64,000 nt of DNA from JAHEFU01 sp020440645. GTDB taxonomy: Bacteria > 4484-113 > JAFGCY01. Location of the stretch: assembly GCA_020440645.1 (NCBI GenBank), contig JAGRNR010000016.1:1-64000 (forward strand). Direction: 5' to 3'. Below, one piece after another: positions 52,318 through 60,277 of this stretch. Position 1 is the first letter of the stretch; each line of letters starts with the position of its first letter. The notes beneath the pieces are model-generated. The model had not been told where the DNA came from. It did no database searches and was given only the letters and a program-made list of their open reading frames with translations. The position numbers and the translations under genes were made by a program.

Positions 52318-55188
52318 ATGGGAACTGGATTACTGCGCGCAAGCCTGGCAGCGTTGCTAATTGGCTTCAGTGGACTGCACTGTGGAACGGGAAGCGACCA
52401 GCCTGCTGCCAACATGCAGGCTGGCAATCCTGCAGCGGATGGGCCTGCCGCGGAACTGCTGGCCAGCGGCAATCCGGCTGACTGGAATGTCAAGCCGGCG
52501 ATCCAGGAATTCGACAGCCTCGATTCTCTGCTTAACAGCAGCAGGCAGAAGCACATCGTGGAAATCCCGGAGCTGCCGGAGATATCAGGCTGGTACACCC
52601 ATCTCGGTACCGAGGGGCATGCCAGCAGGGTGTTTACCGGTGAGCAGATCATACTGATCACTGAAACGGACAGCCTGCGCGCATTCAACCGCCGGACCGG
52701 TGACTACCTGTGGACCTACGATGGCAACGGTGCCGACTGGTTCAATGGCGCATACGTCATCGGTGAGCGCTACATCGGCTGCTTCAGGGATTCAGACTAC
52801 AGCAACATCGTGGATGCCAGCGACGGCACCGACCTGCAGGATATCCGCAAGCGCAGGCTGATCTCGATCGGTCCCGAAGGAGCGGTCTGGCTGGCCGAAG
52901 CAGAGCAGACGGAAGCCTGGGAACCCACCAGCTTTGACCTGGTCCAGCTGGTGGATCCGGCCAGCGGGGAGGTGCTGGAACAGCATGCACTGCCCGGCGT
53001 ATTCGGGGGCTGTGGGCAACCGAGATTTGGCAACGAATATATTGCACTGCTCACCAATGACTCGCTTTACTCGTACAAGCCTGGTGCCGCGCCACGCCGC
53101 ATCGCGGATTCGCGGCTCAACTGCGCGCATGAAATGCAGATGGACGGGCCGTACCTGGCCCAGCTCAGTTTCGAGTCCCTGTCCGAGGATCCGACTGCCA
53201 CTGACACCGGTGGTTACCGCCGCGAGGGTGAACCGCTGTTGCGCGTGTTTGACCTGTCCAGTGGAGATGAACTCTGGCAACAGGAGATGCCTGGTCTATA
53301 CAATTCCTACGGCGAGCAGATGAAGGTGAACCAGCAGCTGCTTGCCATCAACCGCGATCCGGGCATGAACCTGTTCGACATCCGCACCGGCCGGCAGCTG
53401 CATCCATACCAGGCCAGGGACTACACCGGCGGAGGCCAGTGGATCAGCCTGGCCGGGAAACATGTCTACTGGGATGGCGAGGAGAACCAGCAGGGACGCG
53501 TGGAACTGCTGGATGCCGCAACTGGCACTGCCACAGTACTGGATGCCCTGTCCGGGCTGGATGTGCAGAGCATCACGGTGGATGGCAACGAGATGTTCGT
53601 ACTGTTTGAAACCGTTCCCAGCGGCCACGATTTCTACGATGCCAACTCGCACCTGCTCAAGCTGGACCTCGGGCCGGATGGCCTGCCGCTGCCCGGCAAG
53701 CTTGTCGTCAACGGCGAACTGCCGGACTACTCGCAGCAGGTTGCGAGCTTCATGGAAGCCGCGGATCCCAGCAGCGAATCAGGCCTGATGGGACAGTTCG
53801 TGGACGGGGACATCAACGCCTTCAAGCTGCTGCTGCCGCTGATGCCGGAGATGCAGCCAGCGCAGCTGGACAGCCTGGCCCTGCTGGCCATCCGCATCAG
53901 TCCGGAAGACACTTCGGAATGGGGAGCGCGGGATTACCAGGCAGTTGATGCCCTGGTCGACCAGCTGATGAAGCAGCCGGATGAGCATTATGTGGATACC
54001 CTGCTGCGCTGGAATGGGGCACCGCCAACCGCTCGCCTGAGGTCAGCAATCCCGGGATTGCTGGCATCCTGCGGTGGCCCACAGGCAAAGACCTGGCTGG
54101 ACGCGTGGTACGGGGGCCTGCTCACACCCGCATATCAGGCCAAGCAGCCTCCCTACTCCTTCGGAACCGAAGACCGGCGAATTGACAGCTACTGGGATGC
54201 TGAAGGCCAGGCGGATCCGGTCTGGCAGGCCACGGCCGCAGGTCCAGGTGGAACCAGCTACACCGCCTTCGTTGGCGACGGGCCACTGTGCAGCCGGGAG
54301 GTCCTGCTCGGCATAGATGAGGATGCGGACGGCGCTTTCGAGGAAGTGCTGGCAACCGGGCTGCTGCACAACTACTTCCGCCTGATGCACCCAGGCGGAC
54401 CCTTGCGCAGGGACCCCGGATATGACCGTGATGACCCCAGCCCGCCACGTGCCCTGACATTGGAGCTTTCCGGGTCCCCGGGCCAGCTGACAATCGGGCA
54501 CTACAGGGCCGTCAACAAGCGCGTTGACTATGACAACACTGAAGAAGGGGGCGACAAGGGCCACTACATGGTGATGGAAGCCGCCGAGTGGCAGGAGGAT
54601 ACGCTTGACCTGGCTGCCCTGCGGATGGACTCAGATGGCGACGGCCTGACGGATGTAGCTGAGCAACTGATGCAGACTGACCCAGCCAATCCTGACAGTG
54701 ACAGCGATGGCGTAAGCGATGCAGAAGATGCTCATCCACTCGCGGACCCGGCAACAAGCGGTGTAATGGAGCGCGCAGTGCTGCGCGGGATGGCATTCTA
54801 CTTTGCGGTGGAAGGCAATGACGGCTGGTGGCGCGACCTGGAGCCGGCCAGTCCCTGGCATGTGATGTTCATCGAAAGCACTGAAGGCCTGGGGCCGCTG
54901 GCCTATTCCACGGCCAACAGCCAGAGCATCAGCCTGTCCAGCGAGGAGCAGGTCCAGCGCTACAGGGACTTACTGGACGGCGCAGGCAGCTACAGCTCCA
55001 TTGAAGTAAGCATCAACCCCGATCCGGTCAGCCATGACCCGGCGGTCAACCCCTGGGCGGAGGAGCTGCCGGCAGCGGCCAAACTGACAATGCATATCAA
55101 CATGCCCCTCAGCGGCCATATGATCACATTGGCGGAGATCGACGGCGAGTACTATCCAATCAGCGAGGAAATGACCTGGGTCAGCTGA
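52318..55188 (+). CDS. Large secreted propeller protein with TSP3-like Ca repeats
   Basis: A 956-residue protein. The N-terminal hydrophobic segment ends GFSGLHCG, so it may be a lipoprotein with a weak lipobox. Residues ~75-470 contain PQQ/quinoprotein-like propeller blocks (SLRAFNRRTGDYLWTYDG; LRVFDLSSGDELWQQEMPG; NLFDIRTGRQLHPY). A middle helical region follows, and thrombospondin type-3-like Ca-binding repeats occur at ~771-800 (DSDGDGLTDVAE, NPDSDSDGVSDAEDAHP). A terminal domain (~815-956) has no recognised family. GGGAGG precedes the ATG. Function unknown, likely surface-exposed. Confidence 0.75.
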   Translation: MGTGLLRASLAALLIGFSGLHCGTGSDQPAANMQAGNPAADGPAAELLASGNPADWNVKPAIQEFDSLDSLLNSSRQKHIVEIPELPEISGWYTHLGTEGHASRVFTGEQIILITETDSLRAFNRRTGDYLWTYDGNGADWFNGAYVIGERYIGCFRDSDYSNIVDASDGTDLQDIRKRRLISIGPEGAVWLAEAEQTEAWEPTSFDLVQLVDPASGEVLEQHALPGVFGGCGQPRFGNEYIALLTNDSLYSYKPGAAPRRIADSRLNCAHEMQMDGPYLAQLSFESLSEDPTATDTGGYRREGEPLLRVFDLSSGDELWQQEMPGLYNSYGEQMKVNQQLLAINRDPGMNLFDIRTGRQLHPYQARDYTGGGQWISLAGKHVYWDGEENQQGRVELLDAATGTATVLDALSGLDVQSITVDGNEMFVLFETVPSGHDFYDANSHLLKLDLGPDGLPLPGKLVVNGELPDYSQQVASFMEAADPSSESGLMGQFVDGDINAFKLLLPLMPEMQPAQLDSLALLAIRISPEDTSEWGARDYQAVDALVDQLMKQPDEHYVDTLLRWNGAPPTARLRSAIPGLLASCGGPQAKTWLDAWYGGLLTPAYQAKQPPYSFGTEDRRIDSYWDAEGQADPVWQATAAGPGGTSYTAFVGDGPLCSREVLLGIDEDADGAFEEVLATGLLHNYFRLMHPGGPLRRDPGYDRDDPSPPRALTLELSGSPGQLTIGHYRAVNKRVDYDNTEEGGDKGHYMVMEAAEWQEDTLDLAALRMDSDGDGLTDVAEQLMQTDPANPDSDSDGVSDAEDAHPLADPATSGVMERAVLRGMAFYFAVEGNDGWWRDLEPASPWHVMFIESTEGLGPLAYSTANSQSISLSSEEQVQRYRDLLDGAGSYSSIEVSINPDPVSHDPAVNPWAEELPAAAKLTMHINMPLSGHMITLAEIDGEYYPISEEMTWVS

Positions 55189-55202
55189 TGGTGGTCAGTC
55201 CC

Positions 55203-55250
55203 GGAGGCCTGATGTAAGTCACGCAACGGAGGCCTGATGTAAGTCAGGCC
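55203..55250 (+). repeat. Two tandem GGAG-headed palindromic units
   Basis: Units start at 55203 and 55228 (25-bp period), each GGAGGCCTGATGTAAGTCA-. The second folds perfectly (GGCCTGA/TCAGGCC, 6-nt loop); the first carries one mismatch (CACGC for CAGGC). Same head and period as the pair at 40687. Confidence 0.88.
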
Positions 55251-55347
55251 ATTGCTGGTGCGCATCACAGATCAATCCTGCTTCTCATTGTGCTTCTGCA
55301 TCTGCCTCCGGTCTTTTGCCATGTTTATAATTTAACAATGCCAAGCC

Positions 55348-55375
55348 TTGACAGAATTTAGAATTATGGTAATTT
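55348..55375 (+). promoter_or_regulatory. Candidate promoter of the 133-residue gene
   Basis: TTGACA (55348-55353), 16 bp, TAATTT (55370-55375), 59 bp before the ATG, in an AT-rich patch. Confidence 0.45.
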
Positions 55376-55434
55376 TTGTGTAGTAAACCGTGGGGCAGCC
55401 GGAAGAGAGTAAGTCCCACAGGGGAGAGGACAAT

Positions 55435-55836
55435 ATGTATCTATGCGAAAAGCTGCATGAGGATCCGAGCATCCGCACCCTGCTGTGGTGCCTGATCGGC
55501 TCAGGGGAGTTGCACCAGGCCGGACTCAAGGACTGTGGGTTCACTGATGTTGAAGCGCATGCCATCCTGAAGGATGAGTCCCGCAAGCTGCGTGAACTGA
55601 AGCGCCGCCACGCCATGGCCATGCGCCTGACGGTGGCCGACCTGGCTTCACTGCTGCGCAACCGCCTCAGCGAGCTCATCGAATCCGCGAAGAAGGCCAG
55701 CGAGCTCTCGACCCTGCTGCGCTGCCTGAAGGGCCTGCCCAGCTGGGTCTTCCCGGAGTGGGAGCAGGCGGAGCTGGCGAAACTTGCGGAAGGCAAGTCC
55801 CTCGAACTGGCACCGGCAAGCGTTCAGCGGGTGTAA
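55435..55836 (+). CDS. Hypothetical helical protein upstream of the RAYT
   Basis: A 133-residue soluble protein. Residues ~1-50 (EDPSIRTLLWCLIGSGELHQAGLKDCGFTD) look helical and could form a HTH-like unit. The rest (SRKLRELKRRHAMAMRLTVADLASLL) is helical and basic. No family recognised. It has GGGGAGAGG as RBS, and its TAA is 1 bp before the REP array that leads to the transposase. Any link with the RAYT is speculative. Confidence 0.65.
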   Translation: MYLCEKLHEDPSIRTLLWCLIGSGELHQAGLKDCGFTDVEAHAILKDESRKLRELKRRHAMAMRLTVADLASLLRNRLSELIESAKKASELSTLLRCLKGLPSWVFPEWEQAELAKLAEGKSLELAPASVQRV

Positions 55837-55837
55837 A

Positions 55838-55952
55838 AGGAGCGCGAACATTCAGTTCGCAGGAGCGCGAGCATTTAGCTCGCAGGAATGCGAACATTCA
55901 GTTCGCCGGGGCGCAAGCATTTAGCTTGCTGGAGTGCGAATGTTTGATTAGC
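55838..55952 (+). repeat. Five-unit REP-like array immediately upstream of the RAYT
   Basis: Five consecutive units of exactly 23 bp (starting at 55838, 55861, 55884, 55907 and 55930) share the plan N-GGAG-like head, Y, 6-bp stem, 5-nt ATT(C/T)A loop, stem. Stems change in a paired way: GCGAAC/GTTCGC, GCGAGC/GCTCGC, GCGAAC/GTTCGC, GCAAGC/GCTTGC; the fifth is decayed. There are no spacers, so this is not a CRISPR array. It ends 16 bp before the transposase ATG. Confidence 0.93.
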
Positions 55953-55968
55953 AAATGGAAGGTGAACC

Positions 55969-56562
55969 ATGGCTTTTGACGAACATGGGCATCGGGGCCT
56001 TTACAACCATGGCCGGCTGCCGCACTTCGACCACCATTCCCTGTTTCAAGCCATTACATTTCGCCTGGCTGATTCATTGCATCCCTCGCGTTTCGTTGCC
56101 AATCCTTCATGGAAGAACCGGCGGGATGACACCCGGGCAATCTTTGCCGGCGATGAGGAGCTTGATACCTGCTATGGAAACTGCTGGCTAAAGGATCATC
56201 GCATTGCCTCAATTGTGGAGGACAGCCTCCTGCATTTTGACGGCGAGCGATACCTGCTGCTGGCCTGGGTGATCATGCCTAACCACGTACATGTCATGAT
56301 TGCCCAGAGGAAGGGATTCCCTCTGGCTGGGATCATACGTGGTTGGAAGTCATTCACGGCTACTCAGTCAAACCGGATTCTGGGTCGTACAGGGAGTTTC
56401 TGGCAGCGAGATTACTTTGACAGGTTCATTCGTGATCAGCGGCATTTGCATAATGTGGCGGATTACATCCATCAGAATCCTGTCAAGGCCAAGCTATGCA
56501 GATCAGCAGCAGAATGGAAATGGTCATCCTACAACCGTATTTCGGAGAGACTGGATCAATAG
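55969..56562 (+). CDS. REP-associated tyrosine transposase (RAYT, Y1/HUH IS200-like)
   Basis: A 197-residue Y1 transposase. The HUH motif lies in IMPNHVHVM (H106, H108), the catalytic tyrosine is probably Y166 in VADYIHQNPVKAKL, and the C-terminal W-x-WSSY motif (EWKWSSYN) marks the RAYT branch. RAYTs bind and cut single-stranded REP hairpins with a GTAG/GGAG-type head and are usually single-copy and immobile themselves. It sits between the five-unit array and an inverted unit, the classic REPtron layout. GGAAGG gives the RBS. It appears intact. Confidence 0.93.
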   Translation: MAFDEHGHRGLYNHGRLPHFDHHSLFQAITFRLADSLHPSRFVANPSWKNRRDDTRAIFAGDEELDTCYGNCWLKDHRIASIVEDSLLHFDGERYLLLAWVIMPNHVHVMIAQRKGFPLAGIIRGWKSFTATQSNRILGRTGSFWQRDYFDRFIRDQRHLHNVADYIHQNPVKAKLCRSAAEWKWSSYNRISERLDQ

Positions 56563-56578
56563 TGAGAAGTGGTTAATC

Positions 56579-56595
56579 GCAGGCTGACTGCCTGC
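56579..56595. repeat. Hairpin GCAGGC-TGACT-GCCTGC downstream of the RAYT
   Basis: A 6-bp stem with a 5-nt loop, the same size as the array hairpins, without a GGAG head. Confidence 0.75.
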
Positions 56596-56601
56596 AAGCC
56601 T

Positions 56602-56624
56602 GCGAGCTCAATGCTCGCGCTCCA
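56602..56624 (-). repeat. Inverted REP unit downstream of the RAYT
   Basis: On the minus strand GGAGC-GCGAGC-ATTGA-GCTCGC, nearly identical to unit 2 of the upstream array. It makes the transposase gene flanked by inverted hairpin units. Confidence 0.88.
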
Positions 56625-56676
56625 TCCCTTGCTCGCGCTCCATCCCTTGCTCGTGCTCCATCCCTTGCTCGTGCTC
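56613..56676. repeat. 18-bp tandem repeat, 3.5 copies
   Basis: Three copies of GCTCGYGCTCCATCCCTT at 56613, 56631 and 56649, plus a partial copy at 56667-56676. It overlaps the inverted REP unit and looks like slippage of its GGAG-proximal half. Confidence 0.9.
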
Positions 56677-56683
56677 AAGAAGC

Positions 56684-56712
56684 AAAAAAGCCGGCCCCCG
56701 CAGGGACCGGCC
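56684..56712 (-). terminator. Intrinsic terminator of the Cys-rich secreted protein gene
   Basis: On the minus strand a GC-rich stem (GCCGGTCCC/GGGGCCGGC) is followed by TTTTTT, 45 bp after the gene's stop. Confidence 0.85.
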
Positions 56713-56756
56713 AATCAGTTCGAATTTGTGCGGATCAGTGACCCGCGGGCATCCGA

Positions 56757-57245
56757 CTAGTAGAGCTCGATGGCGTCGTAGTCGCCGTTCAGGTCTGCAT
56801 AGAGGCAGTCCTTCCACAGCTTGTACCACTTGCCGCCGCAGCAGTTGTTCCACTGGCCGGCGCTGAGGCGCATCCAGGAGATGTACAGGTCATCGTCGCC
56901 GGGCTTGGTGATGCGCACGCGCTCGATGTCGCAGGGCATGACCGGGTTGTCCAGCTGGCCGGTGAACTGGTTGCAGCCACCGCAGGGGTCGCACCACGGG
57001 CCGGCGATCTCGGCGGTGCCGAGCACGTTGCCGTCATGGCCGATGAAGGAAATCATCAGCGGATCGTGGCTGCCACCACCGGACTCACAGACGCAGTAGC
57101 AGTCGATGTCGATGGACACACAGGTGAGCTCGCAGGCACAGGGAATATCCAGGCCACAGAGCTCAAGGGTGCGACCCATCTCCATATCGGCTGCCATCAG
57201 GAACGGCAGTGCGGCAATTACCAGGATGATCAACGCTTTACGCAT
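56757..57245 (-). CDS. Cysteine-rich secreted protein
   Basis: A 162-residue protein with a signal peptide (~1-22, MRKALIILVIAALPFLMAAD) and about 16 cysteines in CACELTC, CYCVC, CDPCGGC and NNCCGG clusters, suggesting several disulfides or metal centres. It ends LYADLNGDYDAIELY. No family recognised. AGAGGT supports the ATG at 57245. It has its own terminator, so it is probably monocistronic. Confidence 0.7.
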   Translation of the reverse strand: MRKALIILVIAALPFLMAADMEMGRTLELCGLDIPCACELTCVSIDIDCYCVCESGGGSHDPLMISFIGHDGNVLGTAEIAGPWCDPCGGCNQFTGQLDNPVMPCDIERVRITKPGDDDLYISWMRLSAGQWNNCCGGKWYKLWKDCLYADLNGDYDAIELY

Positions 57246-57367
57246 CTCATTACCTCTAACTTGGACCATACAGGTTTTGACTCGGCAGATTATATCAGAT
57301 GTGTCAAGTTTCTTGGGATAAGTCGTGGATAGATATAGTACTAAGCAGGGAACCGGAGGTAAGCAGC

Positions 57368-57898
57368 ATGTCTTTGCAGATCGGCGGGAATGTACCGCAA
57401 TTCAGTCTCCCGGCCACGACCGGGGAATCGCTCAGCACAGAACAGATCAAGGGTGAGAATGCGACCGTCGTGATGTTCTGGTGCAACCACTGCCCCTATG
57501 TGATCCCCAACCAGCAGCGCGTGATCGACATGCAGCAGGAATATGGGAGCAAGGGTGTCCGTTTTGCAGCAATTTGCTCAAATAATTCCGCAAGCCATCC
57601 TGCGGACAGCTTTGAGAATATGCAGCTTCGTGCCACTGAAATGGGCTACAACTTTCCCTATCTGCACGATGAGGACCAGTCCGTGGCCCGGAGTTTCGGA
57701 GCGGAGCGCACACCGCACGTCTTCCTGTTCGATGCTCAAGGCAAACTGGCTTACAGCGGGCGCATCGACGACAGCCCGCAGGACCCCTCAAGGGTGAACA
57801 GCCCGGACCTCAGGAATGCGATTGAGGCAGTGCTGGCCGGCACTCATCCGGATCCGGACTTAACCGGCCCGATCGGCTGCAGCATCAAGTGGAAGTAG
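57368..57898 (+). CDS. Thioredoxin-family peroxiredoxin-like protein
   Basis: A 176-residue AhpC/TSA-like protein with active site FWCNHCPYV (CxxC) and the C-terminal GPIGCSIKWK that marks a common subfamily annotated as thioredoxin family protein. It has no signal peptide, so a cytosolic thiol-disulfide role is likely. GGAGG precedes the ATG. The gene overlaps the convergent epimerase-like gene by 14 bp. Confidence 0.85.
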   Translation: MSLQIGGNVPQFSLPATTGESLSTEQIKGENATVVMFWCNHCPYVIPNQQRVIDMQQEYGSKGVRFAAICSNNSASHPADSFENMQLRATEMGYNFPYLHDEDQSVARSFGAERTPHVFLFDAQGKLAYSGRIDDSPQDPSRVNSPDLRNAIEAVLAGTHPDPDLTGPIGCSIKWK

Positions 57899-58877
57899 GC
57901 TCAACCGCTGGTTCATCCGGGATGGCCTTGCAGCGCTGAAGTGCATCCGCCAGCATCAGGCGCCAGAGTTCCCTGAACTTCACCGTCGGCTCCCAGCCCA
58001 GCTCAGTCCAGGCCCGGGCCGGATTACCGACCTGCTCACGCGGATCACCTTGCCGCAGCAGATCCTCACTGTGGCGCAGGTGCCTTGCACGGTCCAGCTT
58101 CAGCTCATCAAACACGCTGTCCACCAGTTCCTGCACGCTGTGCAGCTCACCGGTGGCCAGCACCAGTTCCAGCGGTTTTTCGACCTCCAGCATCCAGGCG
58201 AAGGCCTTCACGAATTCCGGTGCGTAGCCCCAGTCACGGCGCGCATTGAGCGCGCCCAGCTCGAGCCTGTCCTGCTGTCCGAGGCTGATGCGGGCGGCAC
58301 TGTTCACGATCTTGGCGAACACGAAATCCTCGCTGCGGCGCGGGCTTTCATGGTTGAACGGGATGGCGCAGGACACGAACATCCCCTGTTCGCGCGCAGA
58401 CTTCGCCAGCTTTGAGACCTCCAGCTTCTGCCTGCCGTATTCATTGATCGGCCGGCGCTCGGTTGCCTCATCCTGCGGCTCAGTCAGCGGATCGCCGAAG
58501 ATGGCGGAACTGCTCAGCAGCAGCACGCGGCACTGCGGCTTCTCGCGATGCACCCAGTCGAGGATCACTTCAGCACTGGATACGTTTATCGTGCGGCTCT
58601 CGATCGGGTCAGCCTCGCACATTGCCGGTCGTGATGCCGCGGCGAGGTGCACGATGCGGTCGGGTTGGGTGTTGCGCAGCATCGTGCGCAGTCCCGCCAG
58701 GTTGAGCATGTCGATGCTCGTCAATTCACAGTTGCGGTTGGACTCAAGCGCCAGGGTCTCAGCAGGCAGTGCCAGGCCTGGCCTGACGGTGCCGATCACC
58801 CGTTCACCCTGCTCCAGCAGCAGCTCAGCGAGGTACCCGCCGTCCTGGCCTTCGATTCCCGTGATGAGCGTACTCAC
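57885..58877 (-). CDS. GDP-mannose 4,6-dehydratase-like SDR enzyme
   Basis: A 330-residue extended SDR. N-terminal GIEGQDGGYLAELLLEQGERV is the NAD(P)-binding motif in the form found in GMD (TGxxGQDGxYL). LLLSSSAIFGDP carries the Ser region and YGRQK is the catalytic YxxxK. LNARRDWGYAPEFVKAFAWM also matches GMD. It probably makes a 4-keto-6-deoxy sugar nucleotide for surface glycans, possibly linked to the Maf or WecG-type enzymes. Substrate uncertain. Confidence 0.8.
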   Translation of the reverse strand: MSTLITGIEGQDGGYLAELLLEQGERVIGTVRPGLALPAETLALESNRNCELTSIDMLNLAGLRTMLRNTQPDRIVHLAAASRPAMCEADPIESRTINVSSAEVILDWVHREKPQCRVLLLSSSAIFGDPLTEPQDEATERRPINEYGRQKLEVSKLAKSAREQGMFVSCAIPFNHESPRRSEDFVFAKIVNSAARISLGQQDRLELGALNARRDWGYAPEFVKAFAWMLEVEKPLELVLATGELHSVQELVDSVFDELKLDRARHLRHSEDLLRQGDPREQVGNPARAWTELGWEPTVKFRELWRLMLADALQRCKAIPDEPAVEPTST

Positions 58878-58963
58878 GCCGAGATTGTAGGATACGTCGC
58901 CATTTCCGTGGCCGGGATTTATGCTACACTCCTGTTTGTATAAACGCAGAGGAAGGCCAAAGC

Positions 58964-59536
58964 ATGACTGGTGTCAACAAAGTGATCCTGCTGGGCAATG
59001 TCGGGCGCGACCCCGAGGTCCGCTACACGCAGAACGGGACTGCCGTTGCCAACTTCAGCATCGCGACCTCCGAGGTGTTCGGCGGCCGTGATGGCGGAGA
59101 GCGCAAGGAGCAGACCGAGTGGCACAACATCGTCTGCTGGGGCCGCCAGGCCGAGATCGCCGGCCAGTACGTCAAGAAGGGCCGCCAGCTCTACGTTGAG
59201 GGCCGCCTGCAGACCCGTGACTGGGTGGATCCCCAGGGCGTGAAGCACTACAAGACTGAAATCATCTGCCGTACCTTCCAGCTGCTTGGCCGCCGTGACG
59301 ATGATGGCGGCGGTGGCGGTGGTGGCTACGGCGGTGGCGGCGGTGGCGGAAGCTACGGCGGCGGCGGTGGCGGCGGCAGCTACGGCGGTGGCGGCGGTGG
59401 CGGAAGCTACGGCGGCGGTGGTGGCGGCGGTAGCTACGGCGGTGGTGGCGGTTCCAATGACATCGATGACTACGACATCGGGGACCTCGGTCCCCCGCTG
59501 GACATGGATGACAGCCCGCTCAGCCCCGGCGACTGA
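58964..59536 (+). CDS. ssb: Single-stranded DNA-binding protein
   Basis: A 190-residue SSB. The OB fold covers residues ~1-108 (VNKVILLGNVGRDPEVRYTQ; EWHNIVCWGRQAEIAGQYVKKGRQLYVEG). A highly repetitive Gly/Tyr/Ser linker (~113-165) follows, then an acidic tail. Where the tail normally ends DDDIPF it reads DMDDSPLSPGD, so the protein-interaction tip is altered and extended. RBS GAGGAAGG. Binds ssDNA in replication and repair. Confidence 0.95.
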   Translation: MTGVNKVILLGNVGRDPEVRYTQNGTAVANFSIATSEVFGGRDGGERKEQTEWHNIVCWGRQAEIAGQYVKKGRQLYVEGRLQTRDWVDPQGVKHYKTEIICRTFQLLGRRDDDGGGGGGGYGGGGGGGSYGGGGGGGSYGGGGGGGSYGGGGGGGSYGGGGGSNDIDDYDIGDLGPPLDMDDSPLSPGD

Positions 59537-59575
59537 TAAGCTCTTTGTAATGCCAGCTGGCACGAGGGAGTGGTA

Positions 59576-60241
59576 ATGAAGGCATTCCTGATAACGGTCG
59601 TGATTGCACTGCTGCTTGTGGCTGTGGGTTTCTGGTATGCCCAGCAGCATCCCGAAGCCCTGCCTGAGGACATGCGTAACACGCTGGAGGTCGGCCAGGA
59701 CACCAGCCCGCCTGCCCGTGGCCCGCAGGACTACCACATCCTCGCCGACCAGGGCGGCATCCCGCGTGCCGAAGCTGAGCGCGCCGGCCTGCAGACCGCC
59801 AACTGGGCCTACATGGCCGCGATGCAGCCGCTGGAGGACCTCTCCGAAACAGGGGTGGAACAGCAGCAGTCAGCCCGCGTCAACAGCAAGCTGTATGACT
59901 TCGCCTTCCGCTTCAGTTCGACCCCGGCTGAAAGCCAGGTGCTGGAGTACAACATCGGCGGCGAATGGGACGTGCTGACCTTCGGTTTCGGCTTCGCCGA
60001 TGACGAGGCTTCTGACCCGACCGGCCGCTTCGCAATCGAATTCAGCGTGCAGGGAGACGGCAGTGAGCTGTACGGGCCGGTCTCACTGACCCCCAATGAC
60101 CTGCCTGTCTTCCAGGACCTCGATGTGAAGGGAGTGCGCCGCGTGACCTTCATCTCAAAGCGTGTGGGCAAGCCCAATCCATTTGCCCCGCTGCTGCTTG
60201 ACCCCTTCGTCAAGAAGGCCGCCCCGGCAGCTTCCGAGTAA
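59576..60241 (+). CDS. Membrane-anchored protein with an NPCBM-like domain
   Basis: A 221-residue protein with an N-terminal transmembrane anchor (~4-22). The C-terminal domain (~105-210; YDFAFRFSSTPAESQVLEYN, WDVLTFGFGFADDEA, VRRVTFISKRVG) resembles the NPCBM-type carbohydrate-binding fold, by pattern only. The rest is likely periplasmic. GAGGGAG before the ATG. It follows ssb by 39 bp. Function unknown. Confidence 0.6.
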   Translation: MKAFLITVVIALLLVAVGFWYAQQHPEALPEDMRNTLEVGQDTSPPARGPQDYHILADQGGIPRAEAERAGLQTANWAYMAAMQPLEDLSETGVEQQQSARVNSKLYDFAFRFSSTPAESQVLEYNIGGEWDVLTFGFGFADDEASDPTGRFAIEFSVQGDGSELYGPVSLTPNDLPVFQDLDVKGVRRVTFISKRVGKPNPFAPLLLDPFVKKAAPAASE

Positions 60242-60277
60242 CTGAAACAAATCCGCAGGCAAGGCGTCAATAATCAC

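Noticed and set aside
55838..55952. CRISPR array
   Set aside because: The 23-bp units abut without spacers and each is itself a hairpin; no cas genes are nearby.
56569..56760. A 63-codon gene containing ALHPLL repeats
   Set aside because: It is a by-product of the 18-bp tandem repeat and the terminator, with no RBS or plausible product.
59305..59455. Non-coding minisatellite
   Set aside because: The GGC/GGT-rich repeat keeps the ssb reading frame and encodes the Gly/Ser/Tyr linker common in SSB proteins.
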